Shown: positions 38,575 to 48,033, counted from the stretch's first letter. The stretch: DNA of 64,000 nt from Acinetobacter vivianii (GCF_014635885.1 NZ_BMDR01000007.1:62001-126000), one strand, 5' to 3'. Numbers and translations are program-made. Notes: generated by a model not told the origin, from the letters alone.

Positions 38575-39405
38575 ATGATGACAAAAGAATGGTTTAATTT
38601 TCAAGAAAAAATTGCAGAGCATTTCAGAAGTTTGGGAGTGCAAGCTGTAACTAATAAAACAGTCAAAGGAGTTCGAACTGAACATGATATTGATATATAT
38701 GCTACTTCTAAATATCTAGGAACAAATATTAAATGGGTAATCGAAGCAAAATATTGGAATACTAAGATTCCAAAAGAGAAAGTTTTAGCTCTACGTACTA
38801 TTGTAGATGATATAGGTGCAGATAAGGGTTTTATAATATCTCAAGTTGGTTTTCAATCTGGTACGATTGAAGCAGCTGAAAATACAAATATCCAACTCTA
38901 TACATTTGAAGAATTAATTTCTAATACTAAAAATTATATACAAAGTGAAATTTTGGAGACTTATCTTCGAAGGGCAAGATTACTAGAAAAAAGATATTTT
39001 TCACATAAAAAACAAATTCGTAAGGATTATGGTCTCAGAGAAGAGATTTATAATCCAACGCATTTCTCTGGTTCATGGTTATTGTCTACAGTATTTAGGA
39101 TTTTAATTAAAGCAAAAAAAAATTTATATCCTATTAATTTAAAAACTAATCTAATAGAAAAGGTTGGAAATGATTCTGCTGATGATTTTATAGAGTTAAT
39201 TCAATGGCTAAACCTAAATCTTAATTGGCTAGATGAAAAAATACTAACCGCTGAATATGAAATGATGAAAGCAAATGTTTTCAATCCCAGCTTAAATGAT
39301 CTAAATTTAAATCAACAATCAACAATCAACAATCAACAATCAACAATCAACAATCAACACATGAGGCTATGGAAGATATTCGTCTATCAAATCTCTCTAA
39401 TTTAG
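38575..39405 (+). CDS. Orphan Mrr-like restriction endonuclease, frame set by a heptamer repeat
   Basis: 276 aa as read. The N-terminal Mrr-type nuclease domain (residues about 5-115) has Asp40 in HDIDIYA and the E-x-K of VIEAKYW (Glu57, Lys59). The family segment GADKGFIISQVGFQSGTIEAA and the NIQLYTFEEL end follow. No methyltransferase partner is adjacent, which fits type IV-like or defence nucleases. The gene is much more AT-rich than its neighbours, suggesting acquisition. Seven copies of AATCAAC at 39310-39358 lie near the end. The present frame ends in an unnatural HMRLWKIFVYQ tail. The next frame continues THEAMEDIR to FESRKK and stops at 39446. See the repeat entry and the findings. 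Confidence 0.75.
   Translation: MMTKEWFNFQEKIAEHFRSLGVQAVTNKTVKGVRTEHDIDIYATSKYLGTNIKWVIEAKYWNTKIPKEKVLALRTIVDDIGADKGFIISQVGFQSGTIEAAENTNIQLYTFEELISNTKNYIQSEILETYLRRARLLEKRYFSHKKQIRKDYGLREEIYNPTHFSGSWLLSTVFRILIKAKKNLYPINLKTNLIEKVGNDSADDFIELIQWLNLNLNWLDEKILTAEYEMMKANVFNPSLNDLNLNQQSTINNQQSTINNQHMRLWKIFVYQISLI
39310..39358 (+). repeat. (AATCAAC)7 heptamer tract inside the Mrr-like gene
   Basis: Seven perfect tandem copies of a 7-bp unit. Seven is not a multiple of three, so each gain or loss shifts the reading frame; the repeat itself has no stop in any frame. Seven copies give 276 aa. Eight or five copies open the frame ending at 39446 (292 or 285 aa). Six or nine copies meet TGA at 39362-39364 (260 aa for six). 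Confidence 0.95.
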
Positions 39406-39484
39406 AGCAAGTTCTTCTTGATTATTTTGAATCTAGAAAGAAATAAATTAGTGAGCCTGTTAAATGATCAGTACCTTCTAATTT

Positions 39485-39512
39485 AAAAGCCCCTACATCA
39501 GTAGAGGCTTTT
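39485..39512. terminator. Terminator of metG
   Basis: AAAAGCCCCTAC, loop ATCA, GTAGAGGCTTTT. One mismatch in the stem. T-rich on both strands, lying just after the metG stop on the minus strand. Confidence 0.75.
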
Positions 39513-39533
39513 CGTCATCTTAAATTTAAAACC

Positions 39534-41591
39534 TTAAGACACTTTATCACCTGGTTTAGCGCCTGATTCAGGAGAAATTAACCAAACACCTTCGCCATTA
39601 CCTGCAGCAAGTACCATACCGTTAGAAATACCAAAACGCATTTTACGTGGTGCAAGGTTAGCCACCATCACCACTAATTTGTCTTTTAGATCTTCTGGTT
39701 GATAGAACTCACGAATACCACTAAACACATTACGCGGTTCAACTTCACCCACATCCAAAGTCAATTGCAGCAATTTATCAGAACCTTCAACAGTTGCGGC
39801 TTCCAATACTTTTGCTACACGAAGATCAATTTTCATGAAATCTTCAATACCGATAATTTCAGCTTCACCTACTTTCGGCTCAGGCTTTTTCTCGGCTTTC
39901 TTTTCTTTTTTCTTCTCTGCTTTTGGCGTTTCTGCCGCCGCAGCTAAAGAATCTTTAGATGCATCTACCATTGCAGCAACAGCTTTGGCATCAACACGTT
40001 GCATTAAAGGCTGGAATTGCGCAATTTCATGTCCAACTAAAATTTGCTGACGTGATGCAAAGTCAAAGCTTTCAAGTTGTAAGAAGGCTTGAACTTGTGC
40101 CGCAAGCGTTGGTAAGACTGGCGCCAAGTAAATCGCAAGTTGACGGAATAGGTTAATACCCACCGAACACACATCATGAACTTGTTGCTCTTGACCTTCT
40201 TGCTTGGCAAGAGCCCACGGTTTTTTCTCATCAATGTACTGATTCGCACGGTCAGCCAACGCCATGATTTCACGGATTGCAGCTGAGAATTCACGTGCTT
40301 CATAGGCTTGCGCAATTGAATCGCCTGCATCAATAAAGCTTTGAACCAGTTCAGACTCTGCACATGTGTTCGACAAGGTATTATTGAAGTTGGTGTTAAT
40401 GAATTTTGCACAACGGCTGGCAATATTCACCACTTTACCGACAAGGTCAGAATTCACTTTCTGAACGAAGTCATCTAGGTTCAAATCTGAATCTTCGACT
40501 TTGTCTGAAAGTTTAGATGCAAAGTAGTAACGTAAATATTCAGGATTTAAGTGCTGTAAATAGGTTTCAGCTTTGATGAAGGTACCGCGAGACTTCGACA
40601 TCTTTTGACCATTCACGGTTAAGAAACCATTTACGAATAAACCTGATGGGGTACGGTAGTTCGCACCTTCAAGCATTGCAGGCCAGAACAGAGCGTGGAA
40701 GTAAACAATGTCTTTACCGATGAAGTGATAAACTTCTTTATCGCTGTCTTTTTTCCAGAAATCATTAAAACTTAAATCTGGACGTTTGGTTTTGATGTAG
40801 TTTTCAAAACTTGACATATAGCCAATAGGTGCATCGACCCAAACATAGAAATATTTGTTAGGCGCATCTGGAATTTCAAAACCGAAATAAGGCGCATCAC
40901 GCGAAATATCCCAATCCGATAAACCTGCTTCAAACCATTCATCTAGTTTATTTGCAATCGAAACTGGCAGACGACCTTGATCACGCGTCCACTTCTGTAA
41001 GTATTCTGAGAAGTTTGGAAGTTTAAAGAAATAATGATCTGATGATTTCTCAACAGGGGTCGCACCACTTAGTGTTGAACGTGGGTTTTCTAATTCGGTG
41101 GCGTTATACGTTGTACCGCATACTTCGCAGGCATCGCCGTATTGATCTTCAGCCTTACATTTCGGGCATGTGCCTTTAATAAAGCGGTCAGACAGGAACA
41201 TACCTTTTTCAGGATCAAATAACTGGGTAACAGGGCGAATTGCAATATTGCCTGCTTCACGGTTTTTGATATAGATTTCTTCTGAACGTGCTTTGTTCTC
41301 ATCACTGTTGGTTGAATCATAGTGATCGAAATGCACGCCAAAACCATCAAAGTCACGGATATGTTCTTTCTGAACATTGGCAATTTGCTGTTCTGGGCTG
41401 ATGCCATTGGCTTCAGCACGTAGCATGATCGCTGTACCATGAGCATCATCCGCACATACATAAGTCACATCATGGCCCATTGCACGCATTGCACGAACCC
41501 AAATATCTGCTTGGATATAACCGAGTAAGTGACCCATATGGATAGGACCATTGGCATAAGGTAGGGCATTGGTGACTAAAATTTTACGCAC
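39534..41591 (-). CDS. metG: Methionine-tRNA ligase
   Basis: Charges tRNA-Met with methionine. 685 aa from a GTG at 41591, which begins [21 protein letters not shown]; an upstream extension of 22 residues has no homology-like content. The HIGH-type motif is HMGH, the zinc knuckle [18 protein letters not shown] and the KMSKS loop [12 protein letters not shown] Lys/Glu-rich linker ([13 protein letters not shown]) precedes the C-terminal tRNA-binding OB domain ([14 protein letters not shown]), typical of dimeric MetRS. Full length. Confidence 0.95.
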   Translation of the reverse strand: MRKILVTNALPYANGPIHMGHLLGYIQADIWVRAMRAMGHDVTYVCADDAHGTAIMLRAEANGISPEQQIANVQKEHIRDFDGFGVHFDHYDSTNSDENKARSEEIYIKNREAGNIAIRPVTQLFDPEKGMFLSDRFIKGTCPKCKAEDQYGDACEVCGTTYNATELENPRSTLSGATPVEKSSDHYFFKLPNFSEYLQKWTRDQGRLPVSIANKLDEWFEAGLSDWDISRDAPYFGFEIPDAPNKYFYVWVDAPIGYMSSFENYIKTKRPDLSFNDFWKKDSDKEVYHFIGKDIVYFHALFWPAMLEGANYRTPSGLFVNGFLTVNGQKMSKSRGTFIKAETYLQHLNPEYLRYYFASKLSDKVEDSDLNLDDFVQKVNSDLVGKVVNIASRCAKFINTNFNNTLSNTCAESELVQSFIDAGDSIAQAYEAREFSAAIREIMALADRANQYIDEKKPWALAKQEGQEQQVHDVCSVGINLFRQLAIYLAPVLPTLAAQVQAFLQLESFDFASRQQILVGHEIAQFQPLMQRVDAKAVAAMVDASKDSLAAAAETPKAEKKKEKKAEKKPEPKVGEAEIIGIEDFMKIDLRVAKVLEAATVEGSDKLLQLTLDVGEVEPRNVFSGIREFYQPEDLKDKLVVMVANLAPRKMRFGISNGMVLAAGNGEGVWLISPESGAKPGDKVS

Positions 41592-41723
41592 GGATATTGT
41601 TCTCTCATTCGTATTTGCAAGGCAGATGATTTTACATGACTTGACCCCGACTTGCACAAGGGATTCAGTGAAATCTTTTCAGCCGCTTAATGCTTGGGTT
41701 GGTCAAGCTTTCTCTATTTGCAT

Positions 41724-42194
41724 TTAAATCATTTTAATTAAGCTGATAATTTGGTCTTCATGATAGAAACAAAGCTTATAACTTTTGAGTTTACTGAGAT
41801 GAGCATTCATGATGAAAACACCTGAACAGGGTACTTGCCATTGGTTTTCTGTATTCTCAGTAAAGCCGATCCAAGCATGGCCACTAAATCTAAATGTACG
41901 ATCGTCTTTCATAGTAAATTGATCGAAATAGACCGCATCACACCAGAATGTATTTTTACCAAAATCTAATTTAGAAAACTTCCAGCAACTTAAAAAAGCG
42001 ATACTGCTTTCTAAACATTCATCTTTTTGTTTGTATGTTTTGAATTGATTAATATTTTGGGCAATATCTCGTTCTAAGCTCAAGACTCTACGTTGAATTC
42101 TTCTTTTACTAGCATAAACATATTTTGACCATTTGATATATTTTTCATCCTCTTGTTTTTGTTGGTTAAGTTCTAAAAACTCTTCTTTATTCAT
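41724..42194 (-). CDS. Unknown protein, paralog of its neighbour (156 aa)
   Basis: Not recognised. Soluble, no signal peptide. A charged coiled-coil-like N terminus (MNKEEFLELNQQKQEDEKYIKW) leads into SKRRIQRRVLSLERDIAQ. A conserved middle follows, ESSIAFLSCWKFSKLDFGKNTFWC. The upstream gene at 42268-42765 shares the same blocks, so the two arose by duplication. Its start is 73 bp after the paralog's stop, so they are probably co-transcribed. Lower GC than the paralog. Confidence 0.7.
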   Translation of the reverse strand: MNKEEFLELNQQKQEDEKYIKWSKYVYASKRRIQRRVLSLERDIAQNINQFKTYKQKDECLESSIAFLSCWKFSKLDFGKNTFWCDAVYFDQFTMKDDRTFRFSGHAWIGFTENTENQWQVPCSGVFIMNAHLSKLKSYKLCFYHEDQIISLIKMI

Positions 42195-42267
42195 ATTCTA
42201 TTTTAGTTGGTTTTATCTATGAATTTTCATTCATGGGATTTAGAGAAAAAGTATGTATCCCGAAGGA

Positions 42268-42765
42268 TTACATACTTTGCATTTGCTTGACTGTTACACT
42301 GTGTTTAGAGTTCTTTCTTAACGAAATGACTTTTCCTTTAGATAGGAAATGGATGTAATAGCTCTTTAAGCCGTCCGTTTTCGGATCAAGCGTAATCTCA
42401 GCACACATCGGCGTTTGCCAAAGTTCATCACTACCCAAAATACCTAACCATGCCTGTGCTTTTAATGCCACAGTAAATTGATCTTTGATTTCAAGGTCAG
42501 TAATGCTGAGTTCGCTGCACCAATGTTCAGTTTTAGGAAACTCGGCTTTAGAAAATTTCCAGCAGATCGTCAGCGCCAAACTGCTTTCAACTGGCGCTTT
42601 ATCATCACTGATTTGATCAATAACAGGAATTAACTGTTCAGCCAGATCCTTTTCAAAAGACAGAATCATGTTTTGGATTCTTCTTTTACTTGAAAGAATA
42701 TAGTTCAAGCGTTTTTCTTGGGCCTGAAGTTCCTGTTGAATTTCTAGAAGTTCATTTTCATTCAT
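42268..42765 (-). CDS. Unknown protein, paralog of its neighbour (165 aa)
   Basis: Not recognised. It shares SSKRRIQNMILSFEKDLAEQ and ESSLALTICWKFSKAEFPKTEHWC with the 156-aa gene downstream, and a similar W-L/I-G segment (AWLGILGSDELWQTP). The N terminus is a Glu/Gln-rich helix, the rest a predicted beta-rich domain. Divergent from the GNAT gene. No toxin, immunity or phage hallmark is visible, but tandem small paralogs of this sort can be immunity-type genes; that is speculation. Confidence 0.7.
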   Translation of the reverse strand: MNENELLEIQQELQAQEKRLNYILSSKRRIQNMILSFEKDLAEQLIPVIDQISDDKAPVESSLALTICWKFSKAEFPKTEHWCSELSITDLEIKDQFTVALKAQAWLGILGSDELWQTPMCAEITLDPKTDGLKSYYIHFLSKGKVISLRKNSKHSVTVKQMQSM

Positions 42766-42874
42766 ATAGGCAATTTTTACGACAAGGTCTATGATTGAGA
42801 TATTTGCAGCAGTATATCCGATCTATCTCCTTATATTGTTAATACTTTTTAATACACATTTATTGGTTCTAAAA

Positions 42875-43411
42875 ATGATCGAAACAGCCCGATTACGTCT
42901 CAGACAATGGCGAGCAGAGGACTATGCAACCTTTGCCGCAATAGGTAGCAATCCACAAGTGATGGAGTATTTTCCCAAACTCCTGACCCGAGCAGAAAGC
43001 GATGCCATGATTGATCGAATGAAATCAATAATCGACACGCAAGGCTGGGGTTTCTGGGCGGTTGAGTTAAAGCACAATCAGCAGTTTATTGGCTTTACGG
43101 GCTTGCATGATCAACCGACACAATTTTCATTTTCGCCGTGTGTAGAAATCGGTTGGCGGCTCGATCAGGCCTATTGGGGGCAAGGCTATGCACCCGAAGC
43201 TGCTCAAGCCGCGCTTGCATTTGCTTTTGATCAATTAAAACTGGACAAAGTGGTGGCCTTTACCACGGTGGACAATGCGAAATCACAAAAGGTCATGCAA
43301 AAATTAAACATGAAATACGTCACTCAATTTCAGCATCCTGCTTTGGCTGTAGATCACCCTTTAAGCAGGCATGTGCTGTATGAAATTCTAAAGGCTGACA
43401 CTCAAATCTAA
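42875..43411 (+). CDS. GNAT family N-acetyltransferase (RimJ/RimL-like)
   Basis: 178 aa from the ATG at 42875 (MIETARLRLRQW, the usual family start). A longer in-frame reading from 42791 adds a hydrophobic stretch and is unlikely. Acetyl-CoA-binding motif A is AYWGQGYAPEAAQAAL, and the motif B-like segment is VAFTTVDNAKSQKVMQKLNM. Resembles enzymes that acetylate ribosomal-protein or small amine N termini. Substrate unknown. Confidence 0.85.
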   Translation: MIETARLRLRQWRAEDYATFAAIGSNPQVMEYFPKLLTRAESDAMIDRMKSIIDTQGWGFWAVELKHNQQFIGFTGLHDQPTQFSFSPCVEIGWRLDQAYWGQGYAPEAAQAALAFAFDQLKLDKVVAFTTVDNAKSQKVMQKLNMKYVTQFQHPALAVDHPLSRHVLYEILKADTQI

Positions 43412-43432
43412 ATCAGAGGCATCATATTTTAT

Positions 43433-45640
43433 CTAGAATTTAATGCTGCTAGAGAATATAAGAGTTCTAGGATCGCCTAAAATAGACTCATTGGCCCAGT
43501 AATGTTTATTGAATAGATTATTAATATTTAATCGAAGCGTCATAGGATGGTCTTTTAAATCAAACTGATAACGCGCACCTACGTTAAAAAGAGTGTAGGC
43601 AGGAAGTTTATCTGTATTTTCAGCATCGGCATAACTTTTGGCAGTATGGTTAAAACCTGCGGAAAGACTAAGAGCTTCGTAGTTCGGAACTGTATATTCT
43701 GTATAGAGTTTAAACATTTTTTGTGCCACTAACGGTGGGCGTTTACCTTCAAGCAGCGGATTCTGTTTCTGTTTTTTTATTTCAGGATCTAGCCAAGTAA
43801 AGCCTCCAAGAATGCTTAAATGATCGGTTGCTTTTCCTATTGCTGTAAATTCAATACCTTGATGTTCTTGTCTGCCATCCTGAACAAATTTAGGCGCAGT
43901 CGGCATACTCACATCATAATATTGTAAACCTTTATCAATTTTAAATAAGGCTGTGGTGAGCAACAGATCACCTAAACTGAGTTTCGTACCTAATTCAATT
44001 TGCTGACTTTTTAATGGAGCGAAAATATCACCTGCATTGCTTACTCGAGCGCCACGATACTCTTCAGCTGCTATTCCACCAGCCTCTAAAGACTCGATAT
44101 ACGTCAGATAAGTAGTGAGCGCGGGATGTGGACGATATGAGATAGAGAGGTTGGGTGATATTTTTGATTCGTCATAACCTGCTCCCATTTTATTGATAAT
44201 GTTGACATAGGCTGCACCCAAGAGTAACGACCATTGATCATTTAGAGTAATGTCATCGCCAATTAACCAGCTTTTACTTTGTGTATGAGATCGGGTTTGA
44301 ATATCACCTCGGTCAAGTTGTTGTCCCACAGGCTTCGGCATGGATACAGGGAAGTCGAGGTTTAAATCTTTAAATACCACTTCCTTTGCTTCTTTTTGAT
44401 AACGCTTTTGTTGAGTGTCGCTCATCTGCAAACCAGTGGTAAGTTTGTGGCTGATCTGACCAGTATCAAAAGCAAAATCCACATAAGTGGCCCAGCGCTT
44501 ATCGTACTGTTGACTACTCATTCGGTCTATACCCGCAGCATAAACACGTGAAACAGTTTGATCATAAGTATGGTCTGATGTAACCGTATTGGTGGTTAAT
44601 TGCGTGCCTCTACGGCTATAACTATCTAGGTATGAACTTCTTATCGTAATATTCTGATTTGGAGTCCACTTGAGATGAGCACCATAACGCTCGGAATGAT
44701 AAAAATTATTGGTCCAAGGAACGCTCCAAGAAATGTTGTTTTTGAGTCGATCTGCTGAAAGTCGGTCGATTCCTTTCGCAAAGTTCCAGTTGGCAGCTCC
44801 ACCATTAATATCATAGTCTCGTTGCATGGCATCAACTTGAATGAGCAAACTATCCAAAGCTTGCCAATCCAGCGCAAGGCTTACAAAGTCTTTTTTAATT
44901 TCTTGTTGTTTAATGGCAGTATCACCTCCTTGTTTTGCCAGATTGAGTCGATAGCCAAATTTTCCAGCGTCATCAAACTTTCCACCAAAGTCAGCATGGG
45001 TATACCAGCTTTTACCTCCCAAATTCGCCAAGTTAATTTCATTTAATCTTGTATCTGTTGAGCGTTTGGTGACGTAGTTAATCAAGCCGCCAACATTGCC
45101 AGGGCCATATAAGAACCCAGATAATCCATTAAATACTTCTATTTTTTTTGCATCTTCAGTGGTCGTGCCGTGTCCATATTGGTCTCCTTCCATGCCATCT
45201 CGATAGGCATTTGCGACCCTAAAGCCACGTGTATAGGTAACAGGTTGATCATTCTCATATTGGGAACGACTTAATTGACTGGTTGGATTCAGACGATAAA
45301 TTTCATCTGGATTGGAGGTTGCTTGAATATTTTTGAGCAAATCATTCGAAAAGACCTGTATGGAATAGGGTAGCTGCTGTAAGGAACGACCTTGCCAAAG
45401 ACCTACTTGAGATACCGTATCCTCTTTATATCCTTGTTCAGCAGTGCCTTGAGTATCCTTTGATGCTGTGACTTTTATTGGGGTCAAGACATTAACGCTA
45501 GATTGCTCTTCGGCGAAAACATGATGACTAACACATGCGGATGAGACGATTATGCTGCTCTGCATGAAGAGTGAAAAATGAGTACTGAGGACTGTTTTTT
45601 TTAAAATGAATTGCTTATTTTCTCGTAACAATTTATTCAC
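43433..45640 (-). CDS. TonB-dependent siderophore receptor (second copy type)
   Basis: 735-aa outer-membrane receptor. A long signal region ends near HHVFAEEQ. A TonB-box-like stretch (LTPIKVTASK) and the plug domain (LQQLPYSIQVFSNDLLKN, VFNGLSGFLYGPGNVGGLINYVTKR) follow. The barrel ends LIFSSSIKF with terminal Phe. Closer to FpvA/FhuE-type receptors than to the receptor at 22091, so a recent duplication is unlikely. A Fur-like box and a 10-bp direct repeat lie upstream. Ligand unknown. Confidence 0.88.
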   Translation of the reverse strand: MNKLLRENKQFILKKTVLSTHFSLFMQSSIIVSSACVSHHVFAEEQSSVNVLTPIKVTASKDTQGTAEQGYKEDTVSQVGLWQGRSLQQLPYSIQVFSNDLLKNIQATSNPDEIYRLNPTSQLSRSQYENDQPVTYTRGFRVANAYRDGMEGDQYGHGTTTEDAKKIEVFNGLSGFLYGPGNVGGLINYVTKRSTDTRLNEINLANLGGKSWYTHADFGGKFDDAGKFGYRLNLAKQGGDTAIKQQEIKKDFVSLALDWQALDSLLIQVDAMQRDYDINGGAANWNFAKGIDRLSADRLKNNISWSVPWTNNFYHSERYGAHLKWTPNQNITIRSSYLDSYSRRGTQLTTNTVTSDHTYDQTVSRVYAAGIDRMSSQQYDKRWATYVDFAFDTGQISHKLTTGLQMSDTQQKRYQKEAKEVVFKDLNLDFPVSMPKPVGQQLDRGDIQTRSHTQSKSWLIGDDITLNDQWSLLLGAAYVNIINKMGAGYDESKISPNLSISYRPHPALTTYLTYIESLEAGGIAAEEYRGARVSNAGDIFAPLKSQQIELGTKLSLGDLLLTTALFKIDKGLQYYDVSMPTAPKFVQDGRQEHQGIEFTAIGKATDHLSILGGFTWLDPEIKKQKQNPLLEGKRPPLVAQKMFKLYTEYTVPNYEALSLSAGFNHTAKSYADAENTDKLPAYTLFNVGARYQFDLKDHPMTLRLNINNLFNKHYWANESILGDPRTLIFSSSIKF

Positions 45641-45716
45641 CTTTCATATTGTTTAAATTAAGTTATAGAAGAATATTTACTTGTTTATTAGAAGGAATAT
45701 TCTTTTAAATGCAATT

Positions 45717-45735
45717 GTAATTGATTATTGTTATC
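45717..45735 (-). promoter_or_regulatory. Candidate Fur box upstream of the second TonB receptor
   Basis: The minus strand reads GATAACAATAATCAATTAC, matching the Fur consensus GATAATGATAATCATTATC at 14 of 19 positions, about 80-95 bp before the start codon. It lies between two copies of CAATTGTAAT (45712-45721 and 45743-45752). Confidence 0.55.
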
Positions 45736-45900
45736 ATTTGTACAATTGTAATTTCATATTCCTGAAAAGTTAAAATATTTGAATCTTCCTGTATCCCATT
45801 TGTTTCAATTTGCAGCACTTGGCAAAAAACAGTTTTAAACGCGGTATAACTAAGATTGCTCCAAACGATATGTTTTTTTTACCTATAGTGAGGAAATACC

Positions 45901-46350
45901 ATGACAAATGAAAAACTTGATGAATTAAAAAACCAAGCTGCTGAATTGGGCGATGACTTAAAATACAAAGCAAAAGAAACTCAGCTACAAGGTGAAAAAG
46001 CAGTTGATGACTTAAAGCATTCCGCAGAGGAATTGAAGTTAAAAGGCGAGAAAGCGCTGGATGATTTAAAGAAAGATGTTTCTGAACAAAATGCTGAAGG
46101 TAAAGAAGCCGTTTCAAATAAAGTGGATGATATTAAAGCCAAGCTTGAAGATACCCAGCATGCGGTTCAAGACAAATTTGATCACTTTAAAGAAGAAGCA
46201 GGTCATAAACTGGATGATGCCAAAGCCAAAGCCGCTGAATTGAAAGATGAGGCTGCGGCAAAATTTGATGATCTAAAAGCTCAGGCTAGTCACAAGCTGG
46301 ATGATTTAAAGAAAGCGGCGACGGATACCATCAATAAATTCAAAGGTTAA
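45901..46350 (+). CDS. LEA-like hydrophilin with amphipathic helical repeats
   Basis: 149 aa, about half Lys, Asp, Glu and Ala, no Cys or Trp, no signal peptide. Irregular 11-residue-type repeats occur throughout: KAVDDLKHSAEELKLKGEKA, KFDHFKEEAGHKLDDAKAKA and KFDDLKAQASHKLDDLKKAA. This pattern marks group-3 LEA-like proteins, disordered in water and helical on drying. Acinetobacter hydrophilins of this sort are tied to desiccation survival, and BfmR is reported to control some of them; membership of this gene is inference. SD GAGGAA lies 6-7 bases before the ATG. Strong terminator downstream. Confidence 0.8.
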   Translation: MTNEKLDELKNQAAELGDDLKYKAKETQLQGEKAVDDLKHSAEELKLKGEKALDDLKKDVSEQNAEGKEAVSNKVDDIKAKLEDTQHAVQDKFDHFKEEAGHKLDDAKAKAAELKDEAAAKFDDLKAQASHKLDDLKKAATDTINKFKG

Positions 46351-46658
46351 TGATTTTAATCTGCGAATAGGATGAAAGACTTCCCCAAACATATCCACGC
46401 TATGTTTGGGGATTTTTTTATTTGAAGAAATTTAAAATTGTCCAATATGGTTCACTATAAGATGGATGATCCAGTTATACGCTTATCAATTTCAACCTTT
46501 CCTTCCAAAAAACCTGCGTTGTAGGGCAGAGAAATCTAAAGCAGAAAAGTTACTATAAAAAATGAGCAATTATCTGCTTTGAGAGGAGCGTGGATTCTTC
46601 AATACTGCTAAACTAAGCGAACTCAATGCTATGTTGATCTGTTTTTGGAGTAAACAAA
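46351..46658. other. Intergenic region between hydrophilin and mrp genes
   Basis: 308 bp. It holds the hydrophilin terminator at 46383-46419 and must hold the promoter of the downstream mrp gene. Nothing else can be supported. Confidence 0.5.
46383..46419 (+). terminator. Terminator of the hydrophilin gene
   Basis: CCCCAAACATA, loop TCCACGC, TATGTTTGGGG (11-bp stem), then seven T. Confidence 0.9.
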
Positions 46659-47888
46659 ATGTCGTGGCTTTCTTCCTTAAAATCTGTTTTTTCACCAGCG
46701 CAAGAAGTGAAGGAAGACGAGATTCAAACAGTTCTACAAAGTTATGTGTTACCACATTCAGAAAATGCGCTCAAAGATCGCATTAGTCAGGTCAATGTAC
46801 AAGGTCGAATTCTGCAACTTACGGTGAATACTTTTCCTGAAGAAAAAGACCACTTACAACAGATTCATGATGAGCTTGCAGAAGCATTGGAAAAATGTGG
46901 TATTCAGGAATTAAACCTACATATTATTCAACAAAAACATGCAGCGCATGGTGAGGCAGGACATAGCTGCTCATCAAAGCCAAAAGCAGAAAATAACAAC
47001 TTACCACCTGTGATGGATGCTTCACCTAAAGCAGAAGCAGATCCAAATAATCCTCCGATTCAAAAAGCTGCACCGCAACAGCGCGATGTGGCAGCACATC
47101 CTCGTATTCAGAATGTGATTCTGGTTTCATCAGGTAAAGGTGGTGTTGGTAAATCAACCACCACAGTAAACCTTGCATTGGCTTTACAGCAGCTTGGGTT
47201 AAAAGTTGGGGTGCTGGATGCCGACATTTATGGTCCAAGTATTCCAACGATGCTGGGCAATGCAGGCAGAACTCCGCAGATTGAAAATGAACACTTTGTG
47301 CCTTTAGATGCCTATGGCATGGCGGTATTGTCAATTGGTCATTTAATTGGTGAGCACAATACACCTGTCGCTTGGCGTGGGCCAAAGGCAACGGGTGCAT
47401 TGATGCAGTTATTCAACCAGACTTTATGGCCTGATCTGGATGTGCTGGTGATCGATATGCCGCCTGGCACTGGCGATATTCAATTGACTTTGGCACAACG
47501 TATTCCTGTAACAGGTGCGGTGATTGTAACCACCCCACAAAATGTGGCGTTAATGGATGCGACTAAAGGGATTGAGCTATTCAATAAGGTGAATATTCCT
47601 GTATTGGGTGTGATTGAAAATATGTCGACCCATATTTGCTCGAATTGCGGACATGAAGAACAGATTTTTGGTACAGGTGGCGGAGATCAATTATCTGAGC
47701 AATATCAGATTCCATTACTTGGACGTCTTCCTTTAGATGCGAAAATTCGTGAGCATGCAGATCAGGGAACGCCAAGCGTAGTTGCGAAAGATGCGGCTGC
47801 TGAAAGCTATCTCAATATCGCACAAGCGGTGTTGCAACAAATGGATAAGCTGCCAAAACGCCAGAAAGACGATAAACGTATTTTCTAA
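46659..47888 (+). CDS. apbC: Mrp/ApbC-family iron-sulfur carrier ATPase
   Basis: 409-aa P-loop NTPase that carries and delivers [4Fe-4S] clusters. The N-terminal MIP18/DUF59-like domain covers about residues 15-85. An acidic/Pro-rich linker with HGEAGHSC follows. The deviant Walker A motif is SSGKGGVGKSTTTVNLALAL (about residue 155), with DADIYGPSIPTML and VIDMPPGTGD after it. The cluster-binding CxxC is HICSNCGHEE. SD GGAG precedes the ATG. Its Fe-S role fits the many clusters of complex I, but the genes are not linked. Confidence 0.93.
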   Translation: MSWLSSLKSVFSPAQEVKEDEIQTVLQSYVLPHSENALKDRISQVNVQGRILQLTVNTFPEEKDHLQQIHDELAEALEKCGIQELNLHIIQQKHAAHGEAGHSCSSKPKAENNNLPPVMDASPKAEADPNNPPIQKAAPQQRDVAAHPRIQNVILVSSGKGGVGKSTTTVNLALALQQLGLKVGVLDADIYGPSIPTMLGNAGRTPQIENEHFVPLDAYGMAVLSIGHLIGEHNTPVAWRGPKATGALMQLFNQTLWPDLDVLVIDMPPGTGDIQLTLAQRIPVTGAVIVTTPQNVALMDATKGIELFNKVNIPVLGVIENMSTHICSNCGHEEQIFGTGGGDQLSEQYQIPLLGRLPLDAKIREHADQGTPSVVAKDAAAESYLNIAQAVLQQMDKLPKRQKDDKRIF

Positions 47889-47900
47889 TTACACCAAAAA

Positions 47901-47925
47901 CCCAACATCAGCATGTTGGGTTTTT
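47901..47925 (+). terminator. Terminator of the mrp gene
   Basis: CCCAACAT, loop CAGC, ATGTTGGG, TTTTT, with a 5' A run. Confidence 0.88.
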
Positions 47926-48033
47926 GCTTTCTAAAGCAAATCACTTTTTATTTAGACCATTTCAAAACTCACCTTAATAGCAAAGTAGGTACGTTACTTG
48001 CTTTGTATAGGGTTTCTTTTTTAAGACAGGTTA

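Noticed and set aside
39310..39358. Tandem repeats considered as a CRISPR array
   Set aside because: Units are 7 bp, directly adjacent and without spacers, and lie inside a reading frame.
39935..39965. Low-complexity Lys/Glu/Ala run in metG as a frameshift or repeat artefact
   Set aside because: It is the normal linker before the C-terminal tRNA-binding domain and stays in frame.
41592..41657. 22-residue N-terminal extension of MetG
   Set aside because: It precedes the conserved [16 protein letters not shown] start and has no family-like content.
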